A stretch of DNA of 64,000 bases. Source: Neorhizobium galegae (lineage in GTDB: Bacteria; Pseudomonadota; Alphaproteobacteria; Rhizobiales; Rhizobiaceae). Positions within the stretch are counted from its first letter, which is position 1. Every line of letters begins with the position of its first letter. Made by a program: the position numbers and the translations under genes. The notes below the pieces were generated by a model, which was given only the letters and a program-made list of their open reading frames with translations, searched no databases and was not told the DNA's origin. Of the stretch, positions 15,324 through 24,426 are shown piece by piece. The stretch covers positions 2,046,001-2,110,000 of the forward strand of contig NZ_JAGIPG010000001.1 of assembly GCF_017877055.1 (NCBI RefSeq), given 5' to 3'.

Positions 15324-15764
15324 ATGCGTTATCTTCATACCATGGTCCGGGTGAAAGACCTGGACGCCTCGCTTCATTTCTACACAACCGTTTTCGGCCT
15401 GAAAGAGGTCCGGCGCATCGACAACGAGAAGGGCCGCTTCACGCTGGTCTTCCTCGCTGCCCCCGACGATCTCAGCGAAGCCAAGGACGTTCTCGCCCCC
15501 TGCGTCGAGCTGACCTACAATTGGGACACCGAGGATTATACCGGCGGTCGCAACTTCGGTCACCTCGCTTATGAGGTCGATAACATCTACGATTTCTGCC
15601 AGCACCTTTCCGACAACGGCATCACCATCAACCGTCCGCCGCGCGAAGGCCGGATGGCCTTCGTCCGCTCGCCGGACGGCATTTCCATCGAACTCCTCCA
15701 GAAGGGCGACAACCTGCCGGTCGCCGAACCCTGGGCTTCAGCTCCGAATATCGGCAGCTGGTAA
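15324..15764 (+). CDS. gloA: Lactoylglutathione lyase (glyoxalase I)
   Basis: 146 residues, cytoplasmic metalloenzyme converting the methylglyoxal-glutathione hemithioacetal to S-lactoylglutathione. The metal ligands of the E. coli enzyme (His5, Glu56, His74, Glu122) have counterparts here in Arg-Tyr-Leu-His5, Val-Glu-Leu-Thr, Gly-His-Leu-Ala-Tyr and Ile-Glu-Leu-Leu. I chose the ATG at 15324 with CGGAGGAAG upstream over an earlier in-frame start, because the protein then begins exactly as the family does. Followed by a strong terminator. Confidence 0.93.
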   Translation: MRYLHTMVRVKDLDASLHFYTTVFGLKEVRRIDNEKGRFTLVFLAAPDDLSEAKDVLAPCVELTYNWDTEDYTGGRNFGHLAYEVDNIYDFCQHLSDNGITINRPPREGRMAFVRSPDGISIELLQKGDNLPVAEPWASAPNIGSW

Positions 15765-15772
15765 AACTTTTC

Positions 15773-15815
15773 AACGCGGCGGCTTCCTTTTTATTCAACC
15801 GCCGCGTTCTTTCTC
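15773..15815 (+). terminator. Terminator of gloA
   Basis: A 10-bp stem AACGCGGCGG / CCGCCGCGTT (15773-15782 with 15799-15808) encloses a T-rich loop and is followed by CTTTCTCC. Starts 8 bases after the gloA stop. Confidence 0.75.
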
Positions 15816-15932
15816 CAGCCTTGCCCCAGGCTGACGTCACCTGCCCCGGCCGGCTTGTCCATGGCGCTCTTCCGCGAGATGCTTGGGCACGATGATTCGC
15901 GGCATGACGCCCGCGATAGGAGCCGACGGGGC

Positions 15933-16487
15933 ATGCCTTTGCCAAAAACACCTTTCCTGTGTTCGAACGCCCGCATGACGCTGGCAATCGTCTGCCTTTC
16001 CGCGCTGACGATCAGCGGCTGCACCACCACGAAAAAGACCGCTGACGCCACGACGCCGGCACCGCGCACCACGGTGGCGGCGAGCGCCAAGGGCATCCCT
16101 GCCAAGGGCGGTATCACGGCTTCGAACCGCCGTGCCGATCCGGCCATCCCCAAGGCAGAGGCGCAGTCAGCCCAGGCACCGGCCGCAGCCACGCAGGCCG
16201 CCGTTCCCACCGCGGAAAATACGTTCCCGCCGGCACCCGCACAGCCGCAGCAGGCCTCGATCGCCGGCCTTTCGACGCAAGCGACCGGCGTGCGCGCCGA
16301 TAGCGGCACGATCTTTTCGGCGAACCCGCCGATGGCTGCAGCCGCCCCATCCGGCAGCGGACCGGTTCCGGCCAATCTGCCGCGGCGGAATTTCAACGCC
16401 ACCACCGCCAGCGTCTACAGCATGCCGCAGGCCATGCCCGCCGCAACCTGCGGGACCGACGCTCAGGGCGCTCCTTTAAGCTGCTGA
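15933..16487 (+). CDS. Ala/Pro-rich putative lipoprotein
   Basis: 184 residues. A signal sequence ends in a lipobox Leu-Thr-Ile-Ser-Gly-Cys (Cys at about residue 30), so the protein is probably anchored in a membrane facing the periplasm. The rest is low-complexity Ala, Pro and Thr, probably disordered, ending in Gly-Ala-Pro-Leu-Ser-Cys. The start is uncertain: ATG at 15933 and at 15975 both precede the signal. No family is recognised. Confidence 0.55.
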   Translation: MPLPKTPFLCSNARMTLAIVCLSALTISGCTTTKKTADATTPAPRTTVAASAKGIPAKGGITASNRRADPAIPKAEAQSAQAPAAATQAAVPTAENTFPPAPAQPQQASIAGLSTQATGVRADSGTIFSANPPMAAAAPSGSGPVPANLPRRNFNATTASVYSMPQAMPAATCGTDAQGAPLSC

Positions 16488-16562
16488 TTTGACGCTATTT
16501 TCATTCAAACAGCCGGCGCCGGAAAAGCCGTCATTTTTTTGTAAAAAAGATGGCTTTGGCGC

Positions 16563-16591
16563 TTGCGGGAAAGAAATCCCCTCTCTATAAG
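16563..16591 (+). promoter_or_regulatory. Promoter of the first tRNA-Glu gene
   Basis: TTGCGG (16563-16568) and TATAAG (16586-16591) with a 17-base spacer, 17 bases before the tRNA. The same arrangement is repeated before the second copy. Confidence 0.7.
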
Positions 16592-16608
16592 AGCGCCACG
16601 AAGCGCAG

Positions 16609-16683
16609 GCGCCCTTCGTCTATCGGTTAGGACACCAGATTTTCATTCTGGGAAGAGGGGTTCGACTCCCCTAGGGCGTGCCA
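16609..16683 (+). tRNA. tRNA-Glu (anticodon TTC), copy 1
   Basis: 75 bases with encoded CCA. Acceptor GCGCCCT pairs with AGGGCGT (terminal G-U), anticodon loop TTTTCAT between CCAGA and TCTGG, T-arm GGGGTTCGACTCCCC. Identical to the second copy. Confidence 0.96.
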
Positions 16684-16793
16684 CTTCCATCTCCCCAAGC
16701 TTTTGTTTTCGTTTCCGTATCCAGCTTCCGCGCGCCGTTTTTCAGCCGCGTGATTTTTTGCGTTCGCAAGCGCTTAAAAATGCAATTTTGCGC

Positions 16794-16822
16794 TTGCGGG
16801 ATAGAAACACCCTGACTATAAG
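16794..16822 (+). promoter_or_regulatory. Promoter of the second tRNA-Glu gene
   Basis: TTGCGG (16794-16799) and TATAAG (16817-16822), 17-base spacer. Flanking bases (TTTTGCGCTTGCGGG before, GCGCCAC after) are also shared with the first promoter, so the duplicated unit includes the promoter. Confidence 0.7.
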
Positions 16823-16842
16823 GGCGCCACCACGAAGCGCAC

Positions 16843-16917
16843 GCGCCCTTCGTCTATCGGTTAGGACACCAGATTTTCATTCTGGGAAGAGGGGTTCGAC
16901 TCCCCTAGGGCGTGCCA
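16843..16917 (+). tRNA. tRNA-Glu (anticodon TTC), copy 2
   Basis: Same 75-base sequence as the copy at 16609-16683, 234 bases downstream, with its own promoter. Confidence 0.96.
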
Positions 16918-16966
16918 CTTCCTCTCTCCGCAAAAGCAGATTCTTCCCCAAAAACCGGATTTCTTC

Positions 16967-18799
16967 CTATGGCGCCTTCACAGCGTCGAGCAGGCGAAGC
17001 TGCATCCGGCGGGTGCCTTGCCATTGATCGGCCGTGAGGCATCCTGCAGCGTGGATCTGCGCGCCCCTCGAGTTCAACAGCATGTTGCCGAGCGGCGTTT
17101 CCGCAGCCCGGAAGGCGATCCCTTCAAGACGCGAGCCGTCGGCTGCCTCCAGCGTCACCTTGATATGCGCCGTGCCAACGAGGCGGGCATCCTTCAAACG
17201 GTGGGCGGGGATGGCAAAGACAGGCTGGGAATGGCCCGAACCATAGGGGCCAGCCTGTTCGAGCTGGTCGAAGAGTTCGAGCGTCGCGCCGGAGGCCGAA
17301 AGCGCGCCGTCGATCTTCAGCACGTGATTGGCAACCAGTGCCGGTACGCCCTCGCCCGCCATTTCCTCGAAGAAGGCGCGCAGGCGGCCGAGATTGCTGC
17401 GCTCGACCGTCAGTCCGGCCGCCATGGCGTGGCCGCCGCCCTTGACGAGCAGGCCGGTATCGACGGCCGCGCGGACCATGCGGCCCATGTCGAAGCCGTT
17501 GATCGAGCGGCCGGAGCCGGTACCCTTGCCGGAGGGATCGAAGGCGATCGCGAAAGCCGGCCGCTTGAATTTCTCCTTCAGCCGCGCCGCGATCAGCCCG
17601 ACGATGCCGGGATGCCATTTGTCGCGCGCCGTGACGATGACGTTGGCCCCCTCGCCGTTGCCGTATTCGGCCAGCACTTCGGCTTCCGCCTCTGCGAGCA
17701 TGGCCGCCTCCATGGCCTGCCGCTCGCGGTTGAGCTCGTCCAGCCGAGCGGCGATCACCTCCGCCTCGATCGGATCCTCCAGCGTCAGCAGACGGCTGCC
17801 GAGCGCCGCATCGCCGATCCGTCCGCCCGCGTTGATGCGGGGGCCGATCAGGAAGCCGAAATGATAGGGCGTCACCGGGCCACCCAGCCCCGCCTTGCGG
17901 AACAGCGCCGCAAGCCCGGAATTGCCCATATGGCGGGCCGCAATCAGACCCTTGACCACGTAGGCGCGATTGAGCCCCTTCAGCGGCACCACATCGCAGA
18001 CGGTCGCCAGTGCCACGATATCGAGCCAGGCGAGCAGGTCGAGCGATCTGGCCCGCGGGTCGCCGCTTTCACGCAAATGCCGCGCGGCCGCGACCAGAAC
18101 CAGGAAAACGACGCCCGCCGCGCAGAGATGACCCTGGCCGGAAAGATCGTCCTCGCGGTTGGGGTTGACGAGCGCCAGGCACGGCGGCAGTTCGTGGCCG
18201 AGCTGGTGATGGTCGATGACCACGACGTCGCAGCCTTCGTCGCGGGCCGCGGCAAGCGCATCATGGCTGGTGGAGCCGCAGTCGACGGTGACGACGAGGC
18301 GCGCACCATTGGCGATCAGCTGGCGGATCGCCGTCGGATTAGGGCCGTACCCTTCGAAGATGCGGTCGGGAATATAGATTTCCGCCTCGACGCCGAAATG
18401 GCGGAGGAACCGGTAGAGCAATGCCGAAGAAGACGCGCCGTCGACGTCGTAGTCGCCGAAGATCGCGACCTTTTCCTGCCTGGCGATCGCGTCGGCGAGC
18501 CGGTGCACCGCCTTTTCGCAATCGGTGAGCGTGTAAGGATCCGGCATCAGCGAGCGGATCGTCGGGTCGAGGAAGGCCGGGGCATCATCGAGCGCCACGC
18601 CGCGACCGGCAAGCACCCGGGCGACGAGATCGGGAATGCCGTGGATCTGGGCGATCGCCAAGGCCCGGTTCTGGGCTGCCTGATCGAGACGCGATACCCA
18701 CCGCTGATCGCCCGCGGAGCGTTCGACGCCGAGGAATGCGCGCGGGACGGGATCAACCGTTTCCGCCGAGGATGAAAGCGCGGAGAAAATTCTGGTCAT
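16967..18799 (-). CDS. recJ: Single-stranded-DNA-specific exonuclease RecJ
   Basis: 610 residues, 5'-3' exonuclease acting in RecF-type recombination and mismatch repair. DHH-superfamily motifs are present in order: Gly-Asp-Tyr-Asp-Val-Asp-Gly-Ala (motif I, about 97), Val-Asp-Cys-Gly-Ser (II), Val-Val-Ile-Asp-His-His-Gln-Leu-Gly (III) and Val-Asn-Pro-Asn-Arg. The DHHA1 domain has Gly-Gly-Gly-His-Ala-Met-Ala-Ala-Gly, and an OB-fold C-terminus follows. Length is normal for the family. In related genomes glpX usually lies between this gene and hom; here about 500 bases without glpX follow. Confidence 0.95.
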   Translation of the reverse strand: MTRIFSALSSSAETVDPVPRAFLGVERSAGDQRWVSRLDQAAQNRALAIAQIHGIPDLVARVLAGRGVALDDAPAFLDPTIRSLMPDPYTLTDCEKAVHRLADAIARQEKVAIFGDYDVDGASSSALLYRFLRHFGVEAEIYIPDRIFEGYGPNPTAIRQLIANGARLVVTVDCGSTSHDALAAARDEGCDVVVIDHHQLGHELPPCLALVNPNREDDLSGQGHLCAAGVVFLVLVAAARHLRESGDPRARSLDLLAWLDIVALATVCDVVPLKGLNRAYVVKGLIAARHMGNSGLAALFRKAGLGGPVTPYHFGFLIGPRINAGGRIGDAALGSRLLTLEDPIEAEVIAARLDELNRERQAMEAAMLAEAEAEVLAEYGNGEGANVIVTARDKWHPGIVGLIAARLKEKFKRPAFAIAFDPSGKGTGSGRSINGFDMGRMVRAAVDTGLLVKGGGHAMAAGLTVERSNLGRLRAFFEEMAGEGVPALVANHVLKIDGALSASGATLELFDQLEQAGPYGSGHSQPVFAIPAHRLKDARLVGTAHIKVTLEAADGSRLEGIAFRAAETPLGNMLLNSRGAQIHAAGCLTADQWQGTRRMQLRLLDAVKAP

Positions 18800-18887
18800 G
18801 GAGCGCTTCTAGCGTATCGCGGGTGCGGGAGGAATCGATTTGACGAGATCGGCGGATGGATCGGGCCGTCTTTCGATTGGCGACCCA

Positions 18888-19124
18888 TCACAGCAGCGAC
18901 CAGACAAATGCCGAGCCGCTGATGCTGGCCGCAGCCGCGAAGAAGACAAGCAGGAAGGCAAAACTCCATCGCCCGTCAAAACCGTCGCCGCTCGCCTGAT
19001 CGTTGGCGTGGACAAGACGAACGGGCCGGCAGCCATGTGGCCTGGGTCGGGCCTCGCCGAGTTGCAGCCGGTACCCCTTGTTCCGCGTGCTGATTTTCCG
19101 CGTATCCATAGCCCGCGTATTCAT
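18888..19124 (-). CDS. Hypothetical small membrane protein
   Basis: 78 residues from the ATG at 19124. The N-terminal 50 residues are Arg/Lys-rich and the C-terminal 27 form a single hydrophobic segment (Trp-Ser-Phe-Ala-Phe-Leu-Leu-Val-Phe-Phe and onward), consistent with a tail-anchored protein. An earlier in-frame ATG at 19166 is possible. GAGGAGG occurs 15 bases upstream, rather far. It is the only candidate gene in the 18800-19294 gap between recJ and hom. Confidence 0.35.
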   Translation of the reverse strand: MNTRAMDTRKISTRNKGYRLQLGEARPRPHGCRPVRLVHANDQASGDGFDGRWSFAFLLVFFAAAASISGSAFVWSLL

Positions 19125-19294
19125 AGCGATCGCGCAAGCCTCCTCGACGGTGATTGCCACTGACAATCTACGTCCGGAGGCCCCTCAGCAGCCAGTCGAG
19201 GAGCCTCTGCGGCATTCGTTTTCGCAGACGTTCTCGAAAGGTTCCTGCGTTTCCCACAGAAAACAGCAGGATCGGCTTTGGAGCGCTGCCGTTT

Positions 19295-20617
19295 TTAGAA
19301 AGCCTTGGGTCGCTCGATGCGAATCACCTGGGGCTCGCCGACGAGATAGTTCTCGGCCTTGATCGCATCGACCGCCTTGCGGACCGAATCCTCGGTGGTC
19401 GCATGGGTGACGAGAATGATCGTCTTCGGCGTGTCGGTCGCGGCATCCGGCTTGGGGCGCTGCATGATCGATTCCAGCGAGATTCCGTTCTCCGCCATGC
19501 AGGCGGCGATGCTGGCAAAGACACCGGTGCGGTCGGCGACCGTCAGGCGGATGAAGTAACCGCCCTCATGGCTCTGCATGCGGGCGCGCTTGTAAGGCGC
19601 CAGGGAAGCAGCCGGGGTGCCGAGGACCGGAACGCGCTGCGCGCCCGGGCTGCTCTTGGCGATGTCGGCGATATCGCCGAGAACGGCAGACGCGGTCGCA
19701 TCGCCTCCGGCGCCGGGGCCGACCATCAACAATTCGCCGAGGATATCGGACTCGATCGCCACCGCATTGGTGACGCCATCGACCTGGGCGATGACCGAGT
19801 CATGCGGCACCATGGTCGGATGTACGCGCTGCTCGATGCCGCTGTCAGTCAACTGGGCGACGCCGAGCAGCTTGATGCGGTAACCGAGGTCGGCCGCGGC
19901 GTGGATATCCTCGATCGAGATATTGGTGATGCCTTCGAGATAGATCTCGTCGGCGGCAATCTGCGTGCCGAAGGCAAGCGTCGTCAGGATGGCGAGCTTG
20001 TGGGCCGTGTCGTTGCCCTCGATGTCGAAGGCCGGGTCGGCCTCGGCATAACCGAGCCGCTGGGCTTCCTTGAGGCAATCGGCAAACGACAGGCCTTCCT
20101 TTTCCATCCGGGTCAGGATGTAGTTGCAGGTGCCGTTCATGATGCCGTAGACGCGCGACACCGTGTTGCCGGTCAAGGACTCGCGAAGCGCCTTGATGAC
20201 CGGAATGCCGCCGGCGACGGCCGCTTCGAAATTGAGGAGGACGCTCTTTTCTTCGGCGATCCTGGCGAGTTCGACGCCGGAGGCGGCAAGCAGCGCCTTG
20301 TTGGCCGTCACCACATGGAGACCGCGGGTCAGCGCTGCCTTGACGGAATCGGCGGCAGCGCCCGAGGCACCGCCTATCAGCTCCACGAAGACGTCGATAT
20401 CGGCCTCAGCGGCCAGCCTTTCAGGCGTGTCGAACCAGGTGATGCCGGAAATATCGATACCACGGTCGCGGGACCTGTCGCGTGCCGTGACCGCAGTAAT
20501 CTCGATCGCACGGCCGCATGTGGTCGCCAATTCGTTCGCGCGGTTCTGGATGATCCGGACGAGGGAGGCACCCACAGTGCCGAGACCCGCAATGCCGACT
20601 TTGAGGGCATCTGCCAT
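19295..20617 (-). CDS. hom: Homoserine dehydrogenase
   Basis: 440 residues, NAD(P)-dependent reduction of aspartate semialdehyde to homoserine in threonine/methionine synthesis. N-terminal Rossmann motif Gly-Leu-Gly-Thr-Val-Gly (10-15), the family block Gly-Ile-Met-Asn-Gly-Thr-Cys-Asn-Tyr-Ile, catalytic-region Ala-Asp-Pro-Ala-Phe-Asp-Ile-Glu-Gly-Asn-Asp, and a C-terminal ACT domain from about residue 350 for feedback control by threonine. The ATG at 20617 has AGGAAG 6 bases upstream; the open frame extends further but without a site. 63 bases from the aminotransferase gene, same operon. Confidence 0.95.
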   Translation of the reverse strand: MADALKVGIAGLGTVGASLVRIIQNRANELATTCGRAIEITAVTARDRSRDRGIDISGITWFDTPERLAAEADIDVFVELIGGASGAAADSVKAALTRGLHVVTANKALLAASGVELARIAEEKSVLLNFEAAVAGGIPVIKALRESLTGNTVSRVYGIMNGTCNYILTRMEKEGLSFADCLKEAQRLGYAEADPAFDIEGNDTAHKLAILTTLAFGTQIAADEIYLEGITNISIEDIHAAADLGYRIKLLGVAQLTDSGIEQRVHPTMVPHDSVIAQVDGVTNAVAIESDILGELLMVGPGAGGDATASAVLGDIADIAKSSPGAQRVPVLGTPAASLAPYKRARMQSHEGGYFIRLTVADRTGVFASIAACMAENGISLESIMQRPKPDAATDTPKTIILVTHATTEDSVRKAVDAIKAENYLVGEPQVIRIERPKAF

Positions 20618-20680
20618 GCTATTCTTCCTGATTGCCTGGGAGGTGGCGGCCCGCATGGGCCGCCGGAAATGCTGGTCCGA

Positions 20681-21898
20681 TCAGCGGCGCGTGTTGAGCG
20701 AGATGACGTTGTGCATCGTCTCGTCGGCGGTCGACAGGAACTTCTTGATGCTGCGTGCCGCCTGGCGGATGCGGTGTTCGTTCTCGACCAGCGCCAGACG
20801 AACATAGTCGTCGCCCATCTCGCCGAAACCGATGCCCGGTGCGACCGCGACGTCGGCCTTTTCGACGAGGAGCTTCGAGAACTCGAGGCTGCCGAGGTGG
20901 CGGAACTTTTCCGGGATTTTCGCCCAGGCGAACATGGTGGCGGCCGGCGGCGGCACTTCGAAACCGGCCTTGCCGAAGCTGTCGACCATCACGTCGCGGC
21001 GGCGCTTGTAGACGTTGCGGACTTCCGCGATGTCGGAACCGTCGCCGTTGAGCGCATGGGTCGCGGCAACCTGGATCGGCGTGAAGGCGCCGTAATCGAG
21101 GTAGGATTTTACGCGGGTCAGCGCAGAGATCAGCCGCTCGTTGCCGACCGCAAAGCCGATGCGCCAGCCGGGCATGGAGAAGGTTTTCGACATCGACGTG
21201 AATTCGACGGCGATATCCATCGCGCCCGGCACCTCCAGCACGGACGGTGGCGGCTCACCTTCGAAATAGATTTCCGAATAGGCAAGGTCCGACAGCACGA
21301 TGATGTCGTGCTTCTTGGCGAAGCTCACCACCTCTTTATAGAAGTCCAGCGAAGCGACATGCGCCGTCGGGTTGGACGGGTAGTTGAGGATCAGCGCCAG
21401 TGGCTTCGGGATCGAATGCTTCACCGCCCGTTCGAGCGGCGGGAAGAAGCTGTCGTCCGGCTCGACCGACATGGAGCGGATCACGCCGCCAGCCATCAGG
21501 AAGCCGAAGGCATGGATCGGATAGGTCGGGTTCGGGCAGAGGATCACGTCGCCAGGCGCGGTGATCGCCTGCGCCATGTTGGCGAAGCCTTCCTTGGAGC
21601 CGAGCGTCGCAACGACCTGGGTATCCGGATTGAGCTTCACGCCGAAACGGCGGGCGTAATAGGCCGCCTGGGCGCGGCGCAGGCCGGGAATGCCCTTGGA
21701 AGAGGAATAACGGTGGGTGCGCGGGTCCTGTACCACTTCGCACAGCTTGTCGACGATCGCCTTCGGGGTCGGAAGGTCGGGATTGCCCATGCCGAGATCG
21801 ATAATGTCCGCGCCACCCGCTCGCGCGCTGGCCTTCAAACGGTTGACCTGTTCGAAGACGTATGGCGGCAGGCGTCGGACTTTATGAAACTCTTCCAT
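20681..21898 (-). CDS. Class I/II aminotransferase, AlaC-like
   Basis: 405 residues, PLP-dependent aminotransferase. The PLP lysine is in Ser-Met-Ser-Lys-Thr-Phe-Ser-Met-Pro-Gly-Trp-Arg, and Gly-Met-Gly-Asn-Pro-Asp, Asn-Tyr-Pro-Ser-Asn-Pro-Thr and Asp-Leu-Ala-Tyr-Ser-Glu are present. The whole protein reads like the glutamate-pyruvate aminotransferase AlaC/YfdZ group, and it lies directly upstream of hom, as is common in alphaproteobacteria. It may supply alanine or transaminate a branched or methionine-pathway keto acid; the substrate cannot be fixed from sequence. Confidence 0.88.
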   Translation of the reverse strand: MEEFHKVRRLPPYVFEQVNRLKASARAGGADIIDLGMGNPDLPTPKAIVDKLCEVVQDPRTHRYSSSKGIPGLRRAQAAYYARRFGVKLNPDTQVVATLGSKEGFANMAQAITAPGDVILCPNPTYPIHAFGFLMAGGVIRSMSVEPDDSFFPPLERAVKHSIPKPLALILNYPSNPTAHVASLDFYKEVVSFAKKHDIIVLSDLAYSEIYFEGEPPPSVLEVPGAMDIAVEFTSMSKTFSMPGWRIGFAVGNERLISALTRVKSYLDYGAFTPIQVAATHALNGDGSDIAEVRNVYKRRRDVMVDSFGKAGFEVPPPAATMFAWAKIPEKFRHLGSLEFSKLLVEKADVAVAPGIGFGEMGDDYVRLALVENEHRIRQAARSIKKFLSTADETMHNVISLNTRR

Positions 21899-22042
21899 CT
21901 TTCTCCCCGTGGAGGGCGCGCAACGTCAGACGCGACGCGCCGGTGTCGCATGATTGGCGATTTTTTGCTTTGCGACCAAAAACGCCGAAACGCAAGTGCT
22001 AATTGCCGATACCGATCGCCTAGATGATCTGGTTTGTCCGGA

Positions 22043-22444
22043 CTATTTGGCGATATTGGCCAATGCGTCCTTGCCGTGCTCGGCGGCGAGCTTGCGGTAT
22101 TCGGCGACCCGGCGCTGATATTCGGCTTCCGAGATCGAGCCCGACCTGCGCAGGCGGGCGAGCGACGCAAGGCGCGGTTCGGTCTTGTTGTAATCCTCGT
22201 CCTCGATCTGCTCGGCCGCAGCGCGCAGCGTCGGATCGAAGCTCGGATAGGTGCCGGTGTTCTGCCTGGTGACAGGGCCTGGCGGCGGCGCAGTCTTGTT
22301 CTGGACGATGACGGCCGGCGGTGCGGTGTTGGGAATACCGTCATCCAGAGCAAAGGTGTTGCCGTTGCAGCCGGCCAGCAGAGAGAGCGCGCCAAGACCG
22401 ATGAAAAGCGGTAAGCTGCCGACCCGATGCCTCAGTTTTTCCAT
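22043..22444 (-). CDS. Putative lipoprotein with C-terminal SHOCT-like helix
   Basis: 133 residues from the ATG at 22444. Signal with lipobox Leu-Leu-Ala-Gly-Cys (Cys near residue 23). A Pro/Thr-rich linker is followed by a helical Arg-Leu-Arg-Arg-Ser-Gly-Ser-Ile-Ser-Glu-Ala-Glu-Tyr-Gln, the pattern of short C-terminal domains of the SHOCT kind. Divergent from phaC with 122 bases between. Function unknown. Confidence 0.6.
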   Translation of the reverse strand: MEKLRHRVGSLPLFIGLGALSLLAGCNGNTFALDDGIPNTAPPAVIVQNKTAPPPGPVTRQNTGTYPSFDPTLRAAAEQIEDEDYNKTEPRLASLARLRRSGSISEAEYQRRVAEYRKLAAEHGKDALANIAK

Positions 22445-22566
22445 TTCCGTAACCCAGTTTCCGTCATCGGCCAATGCACCTGAAGGCGCCGATCGCTGGC
22501 ACTTGTATTCGCTTTCAGGCACAATGTACAAACGAAAACAACCAACAAACTGTGGGGAGGCTGCGC

Positions 22567-24414
22567 GTGGCGGAAAAGACCGACGATAAAGGGCAGGCCG
22601 GACAGGAATTTCCGGGATTCGACCCCAAATCGGTCGAGGCCTACGTGGTCAAGGACCCGCAGGCGCTCGCCATGAACTTCGCCCGGGCGCTTGAAAATCT
22701 CGGCAAGGCGGCATCGGAATGGCTCGGTCCGCGCGAACGCGGCGAGATCGGCGATTCGGTCGCAGACCCGGTGACCGATCTCGTGAAGACCCTTTCCAAA
22801 GTCACCGAATACTGGATTTCGGATCCGAAGCGGACGCTCGAGGCGCAGACCCTGCTCTTCTCGAGCTATATCGGCATCTGGACCCGCACTCTCGGCCAAT
22901 TCTCCGGCCAACCGGTCGCCCCCGAAGCCGATACCCTGCCGAAAGACAAGCGTTTCGCCGACGACGACTGGATGAAGAACCCGTTCTTTGCCCTCCTGCG
23001 GCAGCTCTATCTGGTCACCGCCTCCTGGGCCGACAAGCTGGTCAACGAAGCCGAAGGGCTCGACGAGCACACGCGGCACAAGGCCGCCTTCTACGTGAAG
23101 CAGGTGACGGCAGCCCTTTCGCCGGCCAATTTCGCGCTGACCAATCCGGAAGTCTATCGCGAGACGGTCGCCAGCAACGGCGCCAACCTGGTGGCCGGCA
23201 TGAAGATGTTCGCCGAGGACATCGCCGCCGGAGGCGGCGATCTGAGGCTGCGCCATACGGACGCGACCAAGTTCGCGATCGGCCGCAACATGGCGCTGAC
23301 GCCGGGCAAGGTGATCGCACAGAGCGAGGTCTGCGAGGTCATCCAGTACGAACCATCCACCGAAACCGTGCTGAAGCGCCCTCTCCTCATCTGCCCGCCC
23401 TGGATCAACAAGTTCTATATTCTCGACCTCAACCCGCAGAAAAGCTTCATCAAGTGGTGTGTCGATCAGGGCCACACGGTGTTCGTGATCTCCTGGGTCA
23501 ATCCGGATGAGCGGCATGCAAGCAAGGACTGGGAATCCTACATGCGCGAGGGGATCGACTTCGCGCTGACGACGATCGAGAAGGCGACCGGCGAAAAACA
23601 GGTCAACGCGATCGGTTATTGCGTCGGCGGAACGCTGCTTGCCGCCACCCTTGCCTATCATGCCCAGAAGAAGAACAGCCGCATCGCATCGGCGACCTTC
23701 CTCACCACCCAGGTGGATTTCACCTATGCAGGCGATCTCAAGGTCTTCGTCGACGAAGAGCAGATCGCCGCCATGGAAAAGCAGATGAACGCGGTCGGTT
23801 ATCTCGACGGTTCGAAGATGGCGACCGCCTTCAACATGCTGCGCGCTTCCGAGCTGATCTGGCCCTATGTGGTCAGCAACTACCTGAAGGGCCAGGAACC
23901 GATGCCCTTCGACCTGCTCTACTGGAATTCCGACAGCACGCGCATGGCGGCGGCCAACCATGCCTATTACCTGCGCAACTGCTATCTCGACAACAACCTG
24001 AGCAAGGGCCAAATGAAGCTCGCGGGAAAGACGATCTCGCTGAAGGACATCAAGATCCCGGTCTATAATCTCGCCACCCGCGAAGACCATATTGCCCCGC
24101 CGAAATCGGTCTTCCTCGGCTCCTCGCTGTTCGGCGGACCTGTGGATTTCGTGCTGACCGGTTCGGGCCACATTGCCGGCGTCGTCAACCCGCCCGACAA
24201 GCAGAAGTACCAGTACTGGACCGGCGGCAAGGCCGAAGGCCAATACGAGGACTGGATGACGAGCGCCGAAGAGAACAAGGGATCCTGGTGGCCGCACTGG
24301 CATGCCTGGGTCGAGGCCAAGGACGATGAGCGCGTGCCTGCCCGCAAGCCGGGCGGCAAGGCGTTGAATGCGATTGCCGATGCGCCCGGCACCTATGTGC
24401 TGGAACGCATCTGA
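22567..24414 (+). CDS. phaC: Class I poly(3-hydroxyalkanoate) synthase
   Basis: 615 residues from a GTG at 22567 with a strong GGGGAGG 6 bases upstream; an upstream in-frame ATG at 22474 would add 31 residues of non-family sequence overlapping the divergent promoter. The lipase-like box Gly-Tyr-Cys-Val-Gly-Gly puts the nucleophile at Cys352; Asp-His-Ile-Ala-Pro-Pro and Gly-Ser-Gly-His-Ile-Ala-Gly carry the Asp and His of the triad. It polymerises (R)-3-hydroxyacyl-CoA into granules. No phaA, phaB or phaE lies nearby. Confidence 0.95.
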   Translation: MAEKTDDKGQAGQEFPGFDPKSVEAYVVKDPQALAMNFARALENLGKAASEWLGPRERGEIGDSVADPVTDLVKTLSKVTEYWISDPKRTLEAQTLLFSSYIGIWTRTLGQFSGQPVAPEADTLPKDKRFADDDWMKNPFFALLRQLYLVTASWADKLVNEAEGLDEHTRHKAAFYVKQVTAALSPANFALTNPEVYRETVASNGANLVAGMKMFAEDIAAGGGDLRLRHTDATKFAIGRNMALTPGKVIAQSEVCEVIQYEPSTETVLKRPLLICPPWINKFYILDLNPQKSFIKWCVDQGHTVFVISWVNPDERHASKDWESYMREGIDFALTTIEKATGEKQVNAIGYCVGGTLLAATLAYHAQKKNSRIASATFLTTQVDFTYAGDLKVFVDEEQIAAMEKQMNAVGYLDGSKMATAFNMLRASELIWPYVVSNYLKGQEPMPFDLLYWNSDSTRMAAANHAYYLRNCYLDNNLSKGQMKLAGKTISLKDIKIPVYNLATREDHIAPPKSVFLGSSLFGGPVDFVLTGSGHIAGVVNPPDKQKYQYWTGGKAEGQYEDWMTSAEENKGSWWPHWHAWVEAKDDERVPARKPGGKALNAIADAPGTYVLERI

Positions 24415-24426
24415 TCCTATTCGCAG

